In this document: one piece after another, positions 12,764 through 24,960 of the stretch
Position numbering within the stretch: the first letter of the stretch is position 1
Layout of the letters: each line of letters opens with the position of its first letter
From: Pyricularia pennisetigena
Lineage: Eukaryota; Ascomycota; Sordariomycetes; Magnaporthales; Pyriculariaceae
Reading direction: 5' to 3'
Length of the DNA: 64,000 bases
Assembly (NCBI RefSeq): GCF_004337985.1
Contig: NW_021940923.1
Coordinates: 1,230,398-1,294,397 of the forward strand
Translations under genes and position numbers: made by a program
The notes under the pieces: generated by a model
Databases searched by the model: none
The model's input: the letters and a program-made list of their open reading frames with translations, nothing else
Told to the model about the DNA's origin: nothing

Positions 12764-13328
12764 CGTTCATTCATTCATGCCCAGGCCGGCACGGAACAGA
12801 CGAGAACAAAATTAAATTAGACTCTGGTTACATATGGCTGACTTGGCGGCCCCCCTAACTCCCCAGCTCGTCATGGACACGGTCGAGAATCTGCACCGCG
12901 AGTATCCCGACTATGCCATCGTCACAACGGGTCACAGCATGGGTGCGGCGGTCGCCACGCTCGCCGGCGCGAACCTGCGGCAGAAGCTGCCAGACGTGGT
13001 GATCGACGTCTACTCTCTGGGATCCCCCCGTGTCGGCAACCGCGCGTTTGCCGAGTACGTCAGCGCACAGCCCGGCAGCGTCTTCCGCATCACCCATATC
13101 AACGACCCAGTTCCCCGGCTGCCCCCCAATCTGATGGGCTACTACCACACCGACGTCGAGTATTGGCTCTCGAACGGCGGCGCGCAGAAGATCGACTACG
13201 CCCCAAAGGATGTCATGGTCTGCAAGGGCATCTTCAACAGGAACTGCAACACCCAGAGCGACTTTTTCGGCTTTGGCTTCGCCGCCCACGTCAATTACCT
13301 GACGAGGATAGGGGCCTGCAAAGACTGA
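11881..13328 (+). CDS. secreted class 3 (fungal) triacylglycerol lipase
   Basis: Five exons are inferred: 11881-11947, 12103-12286, 12416-12520, 12619-12706 and 12867-13328. All junctions are GT-AG and the phases add up to 302 codons (301 aa plus stop). The N-terminus MWAISFLSLLLVSLASEG is a signal peptide. The mature protein shows the alpha/beta-hydrolase lipase_3 landmarks: NRIVVAFHGT (oxyanion strand), the nucleophile elbow GHSMG with Ser about 172, SLGSPRVGN, catalytic Asp about 228 in NDPVPRLPP, and His about 289 in AHVNYL near the C-terminus. Cysteines CRIHAGF and CKGIFNRNC fit the Thermomyces lipase/feruloyl esterase-like family, so an esterase preference cannot be excluded. Intron 4 (12707-12866) contains a 43-T homopolymer. 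The gene follows the xylanase on the same strand and fits an extracellular degradative set. Confidence 0.93.
12721..12763 (+). repeat. 43-nt T homopolymer inside lipase intron 4
   Basis: This uninterrupted T run lies between the GTTAGT donor at 12707 and the branch and acceptor (CTAAC...CCCCAG, ending 12866). It is as long as the T run that opens the window. Confidence 0.9.
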
Positions 13329-13874
13329 CAAGAAAAAAAAAGTCGGGCTGGCTGGACTTTTTTTTTTTTGCTGATAAGGAAAAGCGGCGGAACCTACCGA
13401 AGCCCCGAGCGTAGATCGTGGGTGGGTTCTGGGTCTAGCTATCAATCCCTAGACTTGACCTCCAAGGAGATGTGATAGGCTCCGGCAGCTGTCGAACCGA
13501 TACGAGGCCCATAATACCGATGGAGATTGATGTTCAAAAATCTCCACCGCAACTCTCATTACTAGCGTAAAGATGACATCGCCATTGACAAGTGGAACCG
13601 ATTTGGTGGACTGGTGAAGGCGCAAACCCCATTCCGGAGCTGTCGTTTACATCATGACTGCCGTGATGCGAGCCTTTGGTACGTCACGAGCCAGACCAGG
13701 AGACCTTTTTTTTTTTTTTTTTTTTTTTTTTCTTGCCCGGCGTAACGCCATTCAGTGTCAGTCGAGACTGCCGAGTGGCCGCCTAAAGATTATGTGCTCA
13801 AATAAATACAATTTGCTAGTGTTTACTCATGGACCGACCGTCTTATTTCTCCCCATAAACTATCCGGCATATAA
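13329..13874. other. convergent intergenic spacer
   Basis: This is the spacer between the lipase stop and the sulfite-oxidase-like stop, which are tail to tail. It contains A and T runs (near 13332-13341, 13359-13369 and 13706-13731). I see no gene in it. Confidence 0.6.
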
Positions 13875-15709
13875 CTACTCCTCGGCATCTCGCGGCTCGT
13901 GCGTCCGCCAAAATTCCTCGTACTCGTTTGACCCCTGAGCCGGGACTTCGAGTGGTACAGTAATGGGCACGATGGGGATTCCCTTGCTCTCGAGCTCTGC
14001 CATGCGGGCCTGGGTTTTGGGCCGGGTCTTGTTGATGCTGTACACGGAAATGCGGTGGCACGAGCTTGTGACGTGCAGGCCCCAGTTCCAGGCTGTGCGC
14101 ACTTCGGGAGGCTGCGTGTTCAGGCTGTTGTCCCAGCACCGCACCACGATCTCTATCCAGCCCTCGACGTCGCAGGGAAGTTCCATGTGCCACGTCCGCC
14201 ACGTCCACTTTCGCTTCTTGGACAGGTTCTCGACCGGCACCGTGTACCAGTTGAAGCCCCCATCGGCCGACAGCTCAACCCGCTCGGGCCACCGGCCGCC
14301 ACCCGAGTAGGCCCAGCCACTGCAGCGGATCTTGCCGTTGTGGATCACCACCTGCTTCATCCACGGGGACATGATGGCAGAGCTGACGGGCATCTCCTGT
14401 ATCTGGATCCCGTCAGTCAGGTTGAAGTTGTGCTTGCCCACCTGCTGCGGGAAATAGAGGTACTCCTGGGTCTGCACCGGCGCGCGACTCGGATTCTTGA
14501 TGGCCTTGATTCGATACAGCCACTTGACGCTGCGCGCGCCGATGTAGCCAAGAACGACGGTCCGGAGAGGGAATCCGTGAATCTTGGGCAGCGGCTCGTC
14601 GTTCATGGCCCAGGCCAGCATCACCTCGTTGGCCTTGACCTTGGACCACGGCACGCTGACGACGTAGTTCATTGCCTTTTCGCTCTTGACGTAGGTGTCG
14701 GCCCCGTAGAACTCGAGGTGCTTGGCCCCATCGATCAGACCGCCGCACTCCTTGATGATCGCCTTGAGGCTGATCCCCGTCCACTTGGCCGTGCCTATGG
14801 CTCCTTCTGCCCATGGCGCCTGAGGTACCTCGTCACCCTGGCCAGCGTACTTGGTGATCTGCTCGATGCGACGCGTGCCCGAGCACTGCATGGTCACGTG
14901 CTTCTCCATTCGCGGGAACCGGGACTCGTCCATGATGTCGTCGAGCGTAAACGTCTTGGGGTTCTTCACGAGACCGTCCATGTCAAAGCTGAAATGCTCT
15001 TTTTCGATGTAGGGGATGCCGCCGTGGTTGCGGACAAAGTGCAGAGGGTTCGGCGTGATGTCTTGAGCAGCCGTCAAGCGCTTCGGCGGCTCCCCGTTGT
15101 AGGGGAACTGCAACAGGTGGAGCATGTCGACGTGCTTCTCCTCGAGCACGCAGTTCCACGAATCATCAACCACGTCTTCCAGCTCGCCGCCCAGAGCGTG
15201 ATGCCAAAGCTTGAAGCGGGTGCCCGGGAGCACCGGGTTCGTTCCCGGAATCTCAGCAAACTGGTACTCTGGATTGGGTGGCCAGGTCTGCGAGCTGAGG
15301 ATCTTGTGGGCAGCCGCCTTTTTGTCAGGGTAGTTTTCCCACTCCACAAAACTGCAGAAAAACAAACCAAAGTCATTTAGCAGCCCTTTCAATCTTGTAG
15401 GGGACGAAAGGGAGGCTCGCGCGAGAGAGCTTCGTGAGCCAGCAATCAAGAGGCCACTTACCCCTTCCATCCCTTTCGCTCCCGAGCAAACAATTTGGCT
15501 CGATCGCCGACAGAGTTGATGGCTTCCTCGTCTTTGGTAAGGGGACCAAACTGCTGGGGTTGAATCTCTTTTGTTTCGGGGCCGGTCATATCCAGTGCGG
15601 GCAAAAGGGCGCCAGCCATGCCCTGGGCGATCCTCCACTGGTCGGGCCTATTGCTGGTCTCCTTGTGGGGGGCCATCACTTCGGCGACAGGCCTGTGCGG
15701 AATTGACAT
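13875..15709 (-). CDS. sulfite-oxidase-type molybdenum cofactor enzyme
   Basis: Two exons: 15709-15462, intron 15461-15352 (GTAAGT...CTGCAG), then 15351-13875, giving 574 aa. The splice restores KGWKGFVEWENYPDKK. The protein has the oxidoreductase molybdopterin-binding domain: FVRNHGGIP (about residues 188-196), SFDMDGLV, and the molybdenum-ligand cysteine in MQCSGTRR (Cys about 239), equivalent to CAGNRR of sulfite oxidase and nitrate reductase. Next are GYIGARSVKWL and the C-terminal Mo-co dimerisation domain (IRCSGWAYSGGGRWPERVE, TAWNWGLHV). I see no cytochrome b5, FAD or NADPH domain, so it is not a nitrate reductase. The expected reaction is sulfite to sulfate oxidation or a related Mo-dependent step. 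There is no clear signal peptide, and the C-terminus (RDAEE) is not a PTS1. It is divergent from the aquaporin gene. A 441-codon open frame on the opposite strand is a shadow. Confidence 0.92.
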
Positions 15710-16179
15710 TTTGCTTTGCTGTCGATCCTTTCGAGTTGCAATCTGTAATCAACTACTGGCGGTGGTCTTCAAAGGGCGCATCACCAGCAGAACCAACAAA
15801 AGGGTGGGAAGTCGGAGAAAGGAACCGGATGGCATGGTGCCTATATTTAAATACCCGGTGTCTTATCTTACCCCATCTCTAACGGTCTAACGCACCGTTT
15901 ATCCAGAATACTTTGCTCCAGCTGGTCTCCATATCTTGGGTACCTGGGCTACATTAGTGTATCGGCTAGCCAGTTGCATAACTTGGTTCGCGTATGCGGG
16001 TGCGACTGGTTTAAAACATTGGGCAAACNNNNNNNNNNNGATAAATACACCCCTATATATACAGCAACTTGAAAATTGTACCTGATACGAAAGTATTTTC
16101 CGACGACCAACTGCAGGCTCCAAGAAATATTTATCTGCCACATAAGTTCAGCTTGGTTAGTGAGATTCAAATCACAGAC
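15710..16179. promoter_or_regulatory. divergent promoter region with 11-N gap
   Basis: This 470-bp region separates the start codons of the sulfite-oxidase-like gene (minus) and the aquaporin gene (plus) and should carry both promoters. An assembly gap of 11 N lies at 16029-16039. A TATATATA stretch near 16054-16061 lies about 120 bp upstream of the aquaporin ATG. I see no recognisable operator. Confidence 0.5.
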
Positions 16180-16579
16180 ATGGAAGAGGACAACGCACCC
16201 CAACGCCGCCACAAGGACACGACGCCCGGCCACCACGACGGTCGCAGTCCACCGCACCGCCAGACCCTGCGACACCACCTCGTCGCGGCCCTGGGCGAGT
16301 TCGTCGGCACCTTTCTGTTCCTCTTCTTTGGCTACGCGAGCCACTCCATGATAGCCACGGCCGAGAGGCCGACCCCCGAGGGCCTCCGCGACGGCTACAG
16401 TGCCCAGGCAAACATCTTCATAGCCCTGGCCTACGGAATGACCATACTGGTCACCGTGTGGGCCATGTATCGCATCAGTGGAGGGCTGTTCAATCCCGCT
16501 GTACGTCGGTTTTTGGTTTTGGTTTTGTTACATTTTGCCAAGGTCATCCAACCCGATGGTTCGGCGAAGTGGGGAGGGG

Positions 16580-16666
<87 letters not shown>

Positions 16667-17338
16667 TAACCCCGATCCATCCCTCCCATCAACAGATAAC
16701 TCTCGGCCTGGGCCTGGCGGGCCAGCTGCCCTGGATCCGCATCGCCGTCCTCTTCCCCACCCAGCTCGTGGCGTCCATATGCGCCGGCGCAGTCATCGAG
16801 GCCATGATACCCGGCCCCATCTCGCGGGTCAACACGAAGCTGGCCCCGGACGTTAGCCTGGCGCAGGGCCTGTTCCTCGAGATGTTCTTCACCGCCTACC
16901 TCTTGTTCGTCGTGCTCATGGTCGCGGCCGAGAAGTCAAAGGACACCTTTATTGCGCCCGTTGCCATCGGCCTGGCCGCCTTTGTCGCCATGATTCCAGG
17001 TGAGCGAGACCTGTCGTGACCCCTTTTCTCTCGCACTCTGGTGTTTCTCCCATCAAGCTTTTGTCTTTTTCTTTTCTTTGTATTTTACTAAACAAAAAAT
17101 CCCACCCAATTCAAACTCAGGTGCTTATTACACGGGCGCCTCGCTCAACCCTGCTCGCAGCTTCGGCTGTGCCGTCGCCGGCCTCGAGTTTCCCGATCAT
17201 CACTGGATTTACTGGGTTGGGCCGTTCATGGGATCCGTGGTCGGTGCTGCATTTTATCGCATTCTAAAGTTCTTGAACTACGAGGAGGCGAATCCGGGGC
17301 AAGATTCGGATTATCCCCTGTATAGCCAAAGGGTATAG
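16180..17338 (+). CDS. orthodox aquaporin (MIP family water channel)
   Basis: Three exons: 16180-16500, 16696-16999 and 17121-17338, joined in phase to 280 aa. The introns (16501-16695 and 17000-17120) have GTACGT/GTGAGC donors and AACAG/ACTCAG acceptors. The MIP fold is clear: first pore helix FNPAITLG (NPA at about 105-107, split exactly by intron 1) and second pore helix SLNPARSFG (about 216-224), with HWIYWVGPF before the last membrane helix. The residue after the second NPAR is Ser. Glycerol facilitators have Asp there (NPARD), so water selectivity is more likely than glycerol transport. A His-rich cytoplasmic N-terminus of about 30 residues precedes helix 1. The upstream open frame has no better in-context ATG. 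Plasma-membrane location is expected. Confidence 0.93.
16583..16662 (+). repeat. (GA)n microsatellite in aquaporin intron 1
   Basis: An uninterrupted GA dinucleotide run of about 80 bp lies within the first aquaporin intron, 5' of the CTAAC branch motif and the AACAG acceptor at 16695. Confidence 0.95.
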
Positions 17339-17429
17339 GTTGTAACCATGGGGCTTGTACGAGGTTGGATGCCGGGCAAATTCCTCTTACTTTCATAGTT
17401 TGTAGCAAAATCGAATATACCCTGTTCTC

Positions 17430-19047
17430 TAGTCTCAGGGCTCATACCTAAAGCCCAGAGCTCCACAATTGATCCACTTCGTCGCTCAATTGCGGTTTTG
17501 CAATGTACCTGTGGGTCTAAGCAAAAAACGCTCTGGTTCAGGTCTGAGGACAACGTGTTTATTTTTGCCGTTTATGGCGGTATTTTCAGTATTTTGGCGA
17601 CTAATACTCCGTTATGAAAAAAATAAATAAAAAGCGTAAAAATATACTGTTTGCACGTTGAATATAGCATTATATAGGATTATTAGCAGCGATTTAATTT
17701 TTAATCTTATATGTACAACTGGGCGAATTCGCTAGCCCCTGCCCTTAATCCGTTCATGGCGGTACTATTTTTTCGATTTTTTTTGTCGATTTTGGATTTG
17801 TTTTTATATTATTTTTATCTTTGAACCAAATTTTGAAACTTTTGCACGTGGGGGATGGTCTACGTATAGATAAGAATTTGCTGTAGTTTGGTATGTATTT
17901 CGGACTATATAAGCCGTTAAATAAGCGGATAGGTATAATTTATACAATTTTATATATAATTTACAATCGAAACGCTTTTATATTTTCACCAATTTGAACT
18001 ATAATTAAACTAAGACCTCAGGGGTTGGATGACGCATAGAAACAAGCGTCCACGTGAGATCCGACCTACAATACCCGCTTTGATTATTTCTTTATATAAA
18101 AGAATGCTAAATTTGTATTATTTACTGATTTTTTGCTTTATTTAACTAATTTTATATTATTTTTATATTTCGACCAAACTTCGAGGTTTCTGCACGTGGG
18201 GGTGGTATACGTATAAATAATAATATACTATAACTTGGTATGTATTTCGAAGTATATAAACCGTTATATAAGTGGATAGGTACGATTTGTTCAATTTTGC
18301 ATATAATTTACAATCGAAACGCTTTCATATTTTCACCAAGTTAAACGACAATTAAACCAAAATATTACGGATGGAATAACGTATTCAAATAAACGTCCAA
18401 GTGAGACCCCATTTATAATACCCGCATTTCATTTCATATATAAGAAAATGCTAAATTTGGGTAATTTCTTTTTTTTGCTTAATTTACTTAAAACAACTTT
18501 GCAAAAAAAGAGTTAAACTATAATTTAAACAATATTAAGAGAAAGTGAATTTACTAAGGTTTAATTGTTTTAACTCTCAACTGTCCGAAATAACCGATTT
18601 TTGAATAATTTATGAATTAATACAAAAATATTAATAAAATATGTATTTAAAGCGGTAATCGCGTGCCTTTTATTCGGTTAAGCTGGCAATCATTAGTGCA
18701 TTATAATATGTTAACGCTGTACGATTATTTAATTTTAGTCAAAATAATAATTAAATATAGTTAAAAATTGCAAATTGAATTTAATATTTAAGAATCAAAT
18801 GAATAAAAATAGGCATAATCGCGCTTTCTGCGTTTAAAAAACCACAAACATTTAAGCTTTATAACATATGTCACCTTATATTTTTACGATTTTTACTTAT
18901 CATTTGATTAAATATTTAACTGTGTACAGTAGTTATACTATTTTGTACGTATACTATATATGTATAATACGAGCAAAATAGTACCGTTATAAACGGCGAA
19001 ATGGGACAAATTGTCCTCAAATTAATATTGGGTATAGAATTGGTAAT
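17430..19047 (+). repeat. 'family A' AT-rich non-coding repeat, truncated copy
   Basis: The copy starts with the TAGTCTCAGGGCT module also seen at 62097, followed by the block ending GTTTATGGCGGTA. Two diverged copies of a ~348-bp unit follow, each marked by GCACGTGGGGG (near 17845 and 18193), an AAGCCGTTAAATAAGCGGATA-like block and CAATCGAAACGCTT. The inverse module (AAACGGCGAAATG) appears near 18995. The copy then runs into a Copia LTR at 19048. I see no coding potential. Confidence 0.7.
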
Positions 19048-19634
19048 TGTTAATTATATGCGTTATTAAGCGTGCAATGGGTCCACGTTTATTTGTACAT
19101 AAGCCACAATAGATAATGCCGAAGTGGGGCTGTCGGGGTTGTCGGATTTTCCGCTATATTTTATGTGTTGCAGGAGTTGCGATTTAACGGTCAGCGAGTG
19201 GGGTTTCCCCTGTACCGGGTTTACACCCACCCTGCACCTACGAATCAACTACCCTATATCGGGTTAAAATAACACCAAATTAGCAAATTAGTGCGAACCC
19301 AGAAATGGTTTGTATGGGAATAAGGGTGTTTTTTCAACAACCCATACAAAATAATTATTCGGAAAATCGTATGCGGCACCGGAACGCTTTCGGGCGTGCG
19401 GACCCCCACTTTAATATGGAGAATATATAAGGGAGATAAAGTAAAATCTCCCCCACCAATGAATCGAATCTATTAATCCCAAAATTAATGTACCATTTTA
19501 ATATATTTAATGCATTTAAACCCTGCAATTACAGGCTTTAAACCCCTGCAATTATAAGCTTTTATAGCGCAACTAGCACCACGCCGCTCCTAGGCTAATG
19601 CTTAAACCCCTGTTAGCAACCCATATTATTAACA
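19048..19634 (+). mobile_element. Copia-type LTR, plus orientation, apparently solo
   Basis: This ~587-bp LTR begins TGTTAATTATATGCG and ends ATATTATTAACA (TG...CA). It is homologous to the LTRs of the complete Copia element at 44656-51429 but in the opposite orientation. I see no polypurine tract before it, no matching primer-binding region after it, and no clear target duplication. Confidence 0.75.
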
Positions 19635-20923
19635 CTATTTTTTATAAATAATCATAGGATAAATTGCTCGTACTCCGGCAAAATATAGCCAATTTCAGGG
19701 TTGGAATTAAATTCCGCTGCTTTTACAACCTGAAATTGCACCATTAACGCCTATTTCCATGAATCTTAATTATTAGTTCCTACTTATTCATAATTTTTAG
19801 GGAAGGAAAATACCCGTTTCCATAGTTTTCGACTTATTCCCGTACTTGAAGTTAGGTTATTCGATGGATTAAGGGGTGCGGAGGCGGGTTCAATATCCAA
19901 ATTGCTATTAAAATCAATGGAATTACCGTTTTTCGTGGTTAATAGGGCAATTAACTGTTAACTTATCTTTTAACATTAATTTATTTACGTAATTAACGCT
20001 TTTCATTGCAGCTTTTGGGTTTGTAATTCAGCGGTTAAAACTTCGTTTGGGCCTGTCTTAGGCCCCCTCTTTGTTGGAATTAGGCCTAAAAGGCCCGATA
20101 TAAGGCTGTTTTCCATTATAAAATCGCCTTATTTTTAGTAGCAGCTCGTTAATTTTATAGTAATTGTTAATTGATTTAATCGCCTAAAGGTAGATACCCA
20201 ATTCAAAATTAGCATTTATTATACCGTTTACATTTCAAGGGGCATAAGCTTATAATTGCCAACGATACGGTTTATTGCTGTTTTTCCTAGTTAAAACCCA
20301 TTAAAAATAGAGGGTTAGAATCCCTGAAATCGGCAATTGATAGGTGCCCTGGTATTTGTACCAATCCAGGTGCACGTAGCGAATTTAATTCGTCAAAAGA
20401 GAACAAAGTCATTTGCAGGGTATTGTATATGGTAACGTGCTGGATATCGTGCAGGGTCACGATTAACCAATTAACGCAACTACGTTAATAGGTTTATAGA
20501 TTATTCTAAGCCCTATTAAATGCATTGAAGTTTAATAAGCTATTTGCGAACAAATATCGGGGTTTTTAGCCTCAAGTCGCCAACGTAAACCCTTTTAAAA
20601 TTTTGAACAAATTACAATGGCGTGAACGATCCACAAAATCATACCAACAATTTTGAGATTTGCAATGCAAACGAACGTTACAGTACTTGAAAATGAAACC
20701 TAAATCGAACGTTAATTTTTAACGATCCCTATTAAAAATATAAGGGGTTAAATGCTTAATTGGCGCGAATAACCAGCAACTTCGTACAAATACAAAAATA
20801 TATTCGTTAATATACGTGCTGTAAAGATGTAATAATAACCAAAATAAAACCTAAAATTCAGGTTTTCCAACGGGGCAAAATGCACTTTGGTGCACGAACT
20901 AAAACCTTTCCGGGCGTATAATT
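19635..20923 (-). mobile_element. decayed 5' internal part of a minus-sense Copia copy
   Basis: At least 20.5-20.92 kb is collinear with the leader next to the 5' LTR of the complete Copia element (compare 50.5-50.87 kb, for example CGATCCACAAAA and CATACCAACAATTTTG). The part nearer 19.6 kb is too diverged to place and may be another element. No open frame of note. Confidence 0.55.
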
Positions 20924-21499
20924 TATTAACAATATAGGTTGTTAATTAGGGTATAGGTATTCATTTAGGTGCGGCGTAGTGCGAATTGCGCTAAAAACGC
21001 CTATAGTAATAGGGGCTTAAAACTAATAATTACAGGGTTCGAATGCACTAAATATATCAAAATTTTGGGGTTAATAATTAGAATTAATTAGTGCGGGAAG
21101 TTTTATTTTATCCTTTTTATCTACCCTCCGATATTAAAATGGGGGTCCGTACGCCAGAAAACGTTCCCATGCCGCATACGCCTTCCCGAAAAATTATTTT
21201 ATATAGGTTTTTGAAAAAACACCCTTATTATTATATAACCGTTTTTGGGTGCGCATTTATTTGCTAATTTGGTGAAGGTTTTAACCCGGTGAAGCGCAGC
21301 TAATTCGTAGTAACAGGGTGGGTGTTAAACCCGGTACAGGGTAAACCCCACTCGCTAATCATTAAATCGCAACTCCTATAATATAAAATATAACGGATAA
21401 TGCGACAACCCCGATAGCCCCACTTTGGCACTATCTATTACGGCTTATATACAGCTAAAGGTGGACCTATTCCATGCTAAATAGCTCATATAATTAACA
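20924..21499 (-). mobile_element. Copia-type LTR, minus orientation
   Basis: This 576-bp LTR has the same sequence family as 44656-45213 and 50872-51429. The expected TG at its low-coordinate end reads TA (TATTAAC), a RIP-type change. It is the 5' LTR of the decayed copy to its left. Confidence 0.75.
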
Positions 21500-21545
21500 A
21501 CTATTGCTTTATTTGTCGAAATTAATTTAGTAAATGCGTCGTTAG

Positions 21546-21997
21546 TATTACGATCAAGGTATCGGGTAACCTGTTCTTAGGGTAAAGTACGGTGGGTTAA
21601 AGCCATCGAGCGCTGCTCTGGATAGCCTGGGGTAAATCGGGGGCTCTTAACAACTGGGGTGAAGTTATAATCGTTTTCGAATAAATACTGAGGTTAACTA
21701 AAATTTAATTGCTGCTAAGCAATCATAAAATCTAATCTATTTACATAATAATAAGCGCGTTTCTATATAAACTATATTCCAAATATAAAAATTTTAAATC
21801 TATTTAATCCGTAATTATTAATCGAGGTTTTACAAATTATCGAAATCGCTGCCTAGTGATTATGTAATATTACCTAACTGGGTCCTTATATAATCCTGTT
21901 TTCTATCGGTCGGTGTTTCTTTTTTAATATATATCGTTAAAAAGGGTGTAACCTTACCTGGTCTTCCTAATACCAGCCCAGCTATTTGGTCGTAACA
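21546..21997 (-). repeat. Gypsy 3' LTR
   Basis: Direct repeat of 29293-29744. Shared blocks include ATCGGGGG, AACTGGGGTGAA and GGTCGGTGTTTCTTTTTT. Confidence 0.85.
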
Positions 21998-24479
21998 TTA
22001 GGTCCCCTTTCCTTTGGCCAAGTTTCTTTTGGCCTTTAAATAGTCCGTATTCCCTAATCCTTATTTTTAATTTTATATTTCTATTTTACTAATTTTTTTA
22101 CGCTATATTTAATTGCATAATTAAATCAGAATTTGGTCGTTCGTCGACAGAACGTCGCCACGCTTTTTTCGCTTTTTTCTTTCCCTTTCATGTACATATA
22201 TTTTCCTGTTTTTTTTTTATAAATTTCGCGGTATAATACGCTGCGCAGTTTCACCGGAAAACTCCTCTCGCTGCATCGAATATCTTCGCGTTAACCATAT
22301 TAATTACAATATATTAGGTATTTCGAATGTTTAATTCCGTAATATCGGCCGGTAGCATTTAAATTTTGACGTTAAAATGGAGCTTTTGGAGAAGGATTTT
22401 CTTGGCGGAGCAGCAAAGGATTTAAAAAAAGCAATTAAGAATTTTCGGTTTGCGAAAATAGAAAAAAAACTATAATTTAAAAAATAATGCGAGCTGTATT
22501 TCGGGGGATTAGCGATTTGGAGGAATTGAACCGGGTGGAACGCGAGGAGGTAAAATAGGAAAAACGGCGGCGATCGGCCGAAACTTTTGCTAAGGTGTTT
22601 TTAAAGTCGTTCGTAACGGACTCCAATTTTGTCTGGGATTCGATTTTCCCAATAAATCCTTTAAATCCTTTTTTGTTAAATAAAATAAATACTTGTACGC
22701 AATATTTGATTGGTAAATTATCTTGTTCATGTATTTTAATTTATAGTATATGTTAATCGTTCTTTTTGCAAATTTGCTTGGTGGTATGGTTTCGAATCCT
22801 GGTTGGTTTTTAAAGTTTAAAAATGGTAGGTGGTATTTTTTAGGTTATCCCCTTTTTCCGGTTAATTTGTTCGCAAATCCAATTTTTTATAGTATTGGCG
22901 GAATAACTCCTAACAATTTTGGAAATGGTTGAGGGGTTCCTAAGTATTTTTTCGGTATTTATAGTCTTCCCATTTAACGGGATATTTTATATTACCGTGA
23001 TTGCGTTTGTGGTCCAATATTGCTTCGACGTTACACGTTTTTTTTGCGTGGACTTCGATTGTTTTTTATATATCGGTACCGTATGGTACTGGCTCCAATA
23101 ACAATACGTGGGAAAGTGGGTAAATCTTTATAATTTCTGGTAAAAAAAAGGTTGTAATTACTATCGCTAATCTTTTTATTGATTTTAAAAAGTGCGAATT
23201 TTTTAAAGTTAAATTTGCTGTTTGGTCGTTATATTCTAATATTACGTCGAATAAAATAAGCGTTATTATTTCTTTTTTTTAAAAAATGTTCCCTTTATCC
23301 GATATTGGTTAAAATATTTGGTTATTTTTTCTCGTCCGAATTTCAATTCCTGTCAAAATTCCTAATGGAATTTTTGTACTTCATTTATTAGTTTATTGGT
23401 TCGTGGAACCGTAATGGTGGTCTTTGTGTTTTTATATACCGTGGGGTTAAATCCATATTGGTATAAAACGGGGTTATTCTGGTAGTTCTACTTTTTCAAA
23501 CTATTATAAACGAGTTGCGCCGTGGTTAATAACCGTATTTAATTATTTTATTTGTGGTTTATATAGTATTTTAGGTATTATCTTAATGCTTGGTTGGTTT
23601 ATTCTATTTGTCAGTTTATCTGCGGGTGGAATGCTATGGATAAATTGTAATTAACTCTTAATTATTCCATTAGAAATTTCCAGAATTTTAATATAAAAAG
23701 TTTGTTTTTATCCGTATTAATATTTTCTGGAAATCTGTGGTTATTGACAACTATTTGTAAAAATATCTAAACGATTTTTTAATTTAATTTTAGTAAACAG
23801 TTTTTCGGAAAATGGTAATTTGACGATAAAACTTATTATAATGATCTGCCAGGCCTTGCTGGGGGCTGGTAAAGGTTGTAGGAGTTTATAAGGTTTATAT
23901 TTTGCGGATTTGTTTTTTACGCAAAGTTCTCAATTTTTTATGGTTTTTCGTACTTTTTGTCGTATTTTTTTTAAAAATTATGGTGCTGTTTTAACCGTTT
24001 TTATATTTTGGAAATTTCTTGGTGTCCATAGGCCTTAATTCCCTGGATTTATCGTTTTCTTTTCTGGTATAATTACTTTAATTGTTAATCGGATTTAAAT
24101 TAAAGACCATGGCCAAAACAAGGGTGAACCAACAGGATTCGTATAAAGGTATAAAATTTGATTGATTGTGTATTCTTCTAAGTACAGGAATAGGTCCGCT
24201 ACACGTCCGAAGGTCTATATATATAGACCTTTAGCCCCACAGTTATCTTAGTTATAAATGCGCATAAATAATATTCCGACAATATTGGTTATTATAAAGC
24301 TTCGCTAAACTGGTAAAAGGTTTCCGTTGTCGTTTATCGTAAAAGTCTTTCGTATTTCCTCGGATACTATGTTTTTATAATCCGGTTTTCGGTTAAAAAC
24401 GTCGGCCCTACCGTTCTTTCTTTTTTTCAATAAATAGTCCTAAAATGGAATTTAAATGGGAATTTTGCCCATAAATCTG

Positions 24480-24960
24480 TCGTTTGTGAACATGGCTAGC
24501 GCAGGGCTAATTATATTAGCTACCCTGCATTATCTTATAACGGCTAGTACGGGCTAATTTTATTAGTCACCCGGCATCGAATAAATAAATAAATAACAAA
24601 TGAAACGTATACGCGTTTATACACACAAAGCTCTATATATCATGTCTTTGTTCATAGTTTTAACAACAAAACAAATACGTCATATATAATCTAGCTTAGT
24701 GGTATAATGCATGTACCATAATCTATATCATATATACGTTGCTGAAGTGCGTGGGTTCGAATCCCGTTGTGGTCGCAGATTTTCTGCGCATGCATAAGCA
24801 CAATAAGCCGTTAGGCTCAATGGGCCGTTAGGCTTAATAGGTCGGCAGGTCAGTCACATGAATAAGGCCAAATCATGTGACGTAACCCCGCATTCCGGAC
24901 ATCCGGATCGAAGATCTGCACCTATGGATTCGAACACGTAATTCACAACTTAGCCCTAGA
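24480..24960. mobile_element. less-mutated insertion with Pol III-like boxes
   Basis: This block inside the Gypsy element is visibly less AT-biased than its surroundings. It contains an A-box-like TAGCTTAGTGG (24692-24702) and a perfect B-box GGTTCGAATCC (24754-24764), about 50 nt apart. A near-duplicate GCCGTTAGGCTCAAT / GCCGTTAGGCTTAAT pair follows. The outer ends read TGTGAAC...AATTCACA, which could be short inverted termini. The right ~42 bp (GATTCGAACACGTAATTCAC onward) recurs inverted at 63959-64000. It could be a tRNA-derived SINE or a solo LTR. The folded acceptor stem of a tRNA gene is not supported. Confidence 0.45.

Noticed and set aside
14055..15380. 441-codon plus-strand open frame antisense to the sulfite-oxidase-like gene
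   Set aside because: It is a shadow of GC-rich codon use. The minus-strand reading has clear Mo-enzyme motifs; this one has none.
24685..24775. tRNA gene
   Set aside because: A- and B-boxes are present, but the bases at the two ends do not pair as an acceptor stem and there is no sensible anticodon loop. Treated as a possible tRNA-derived element instead.
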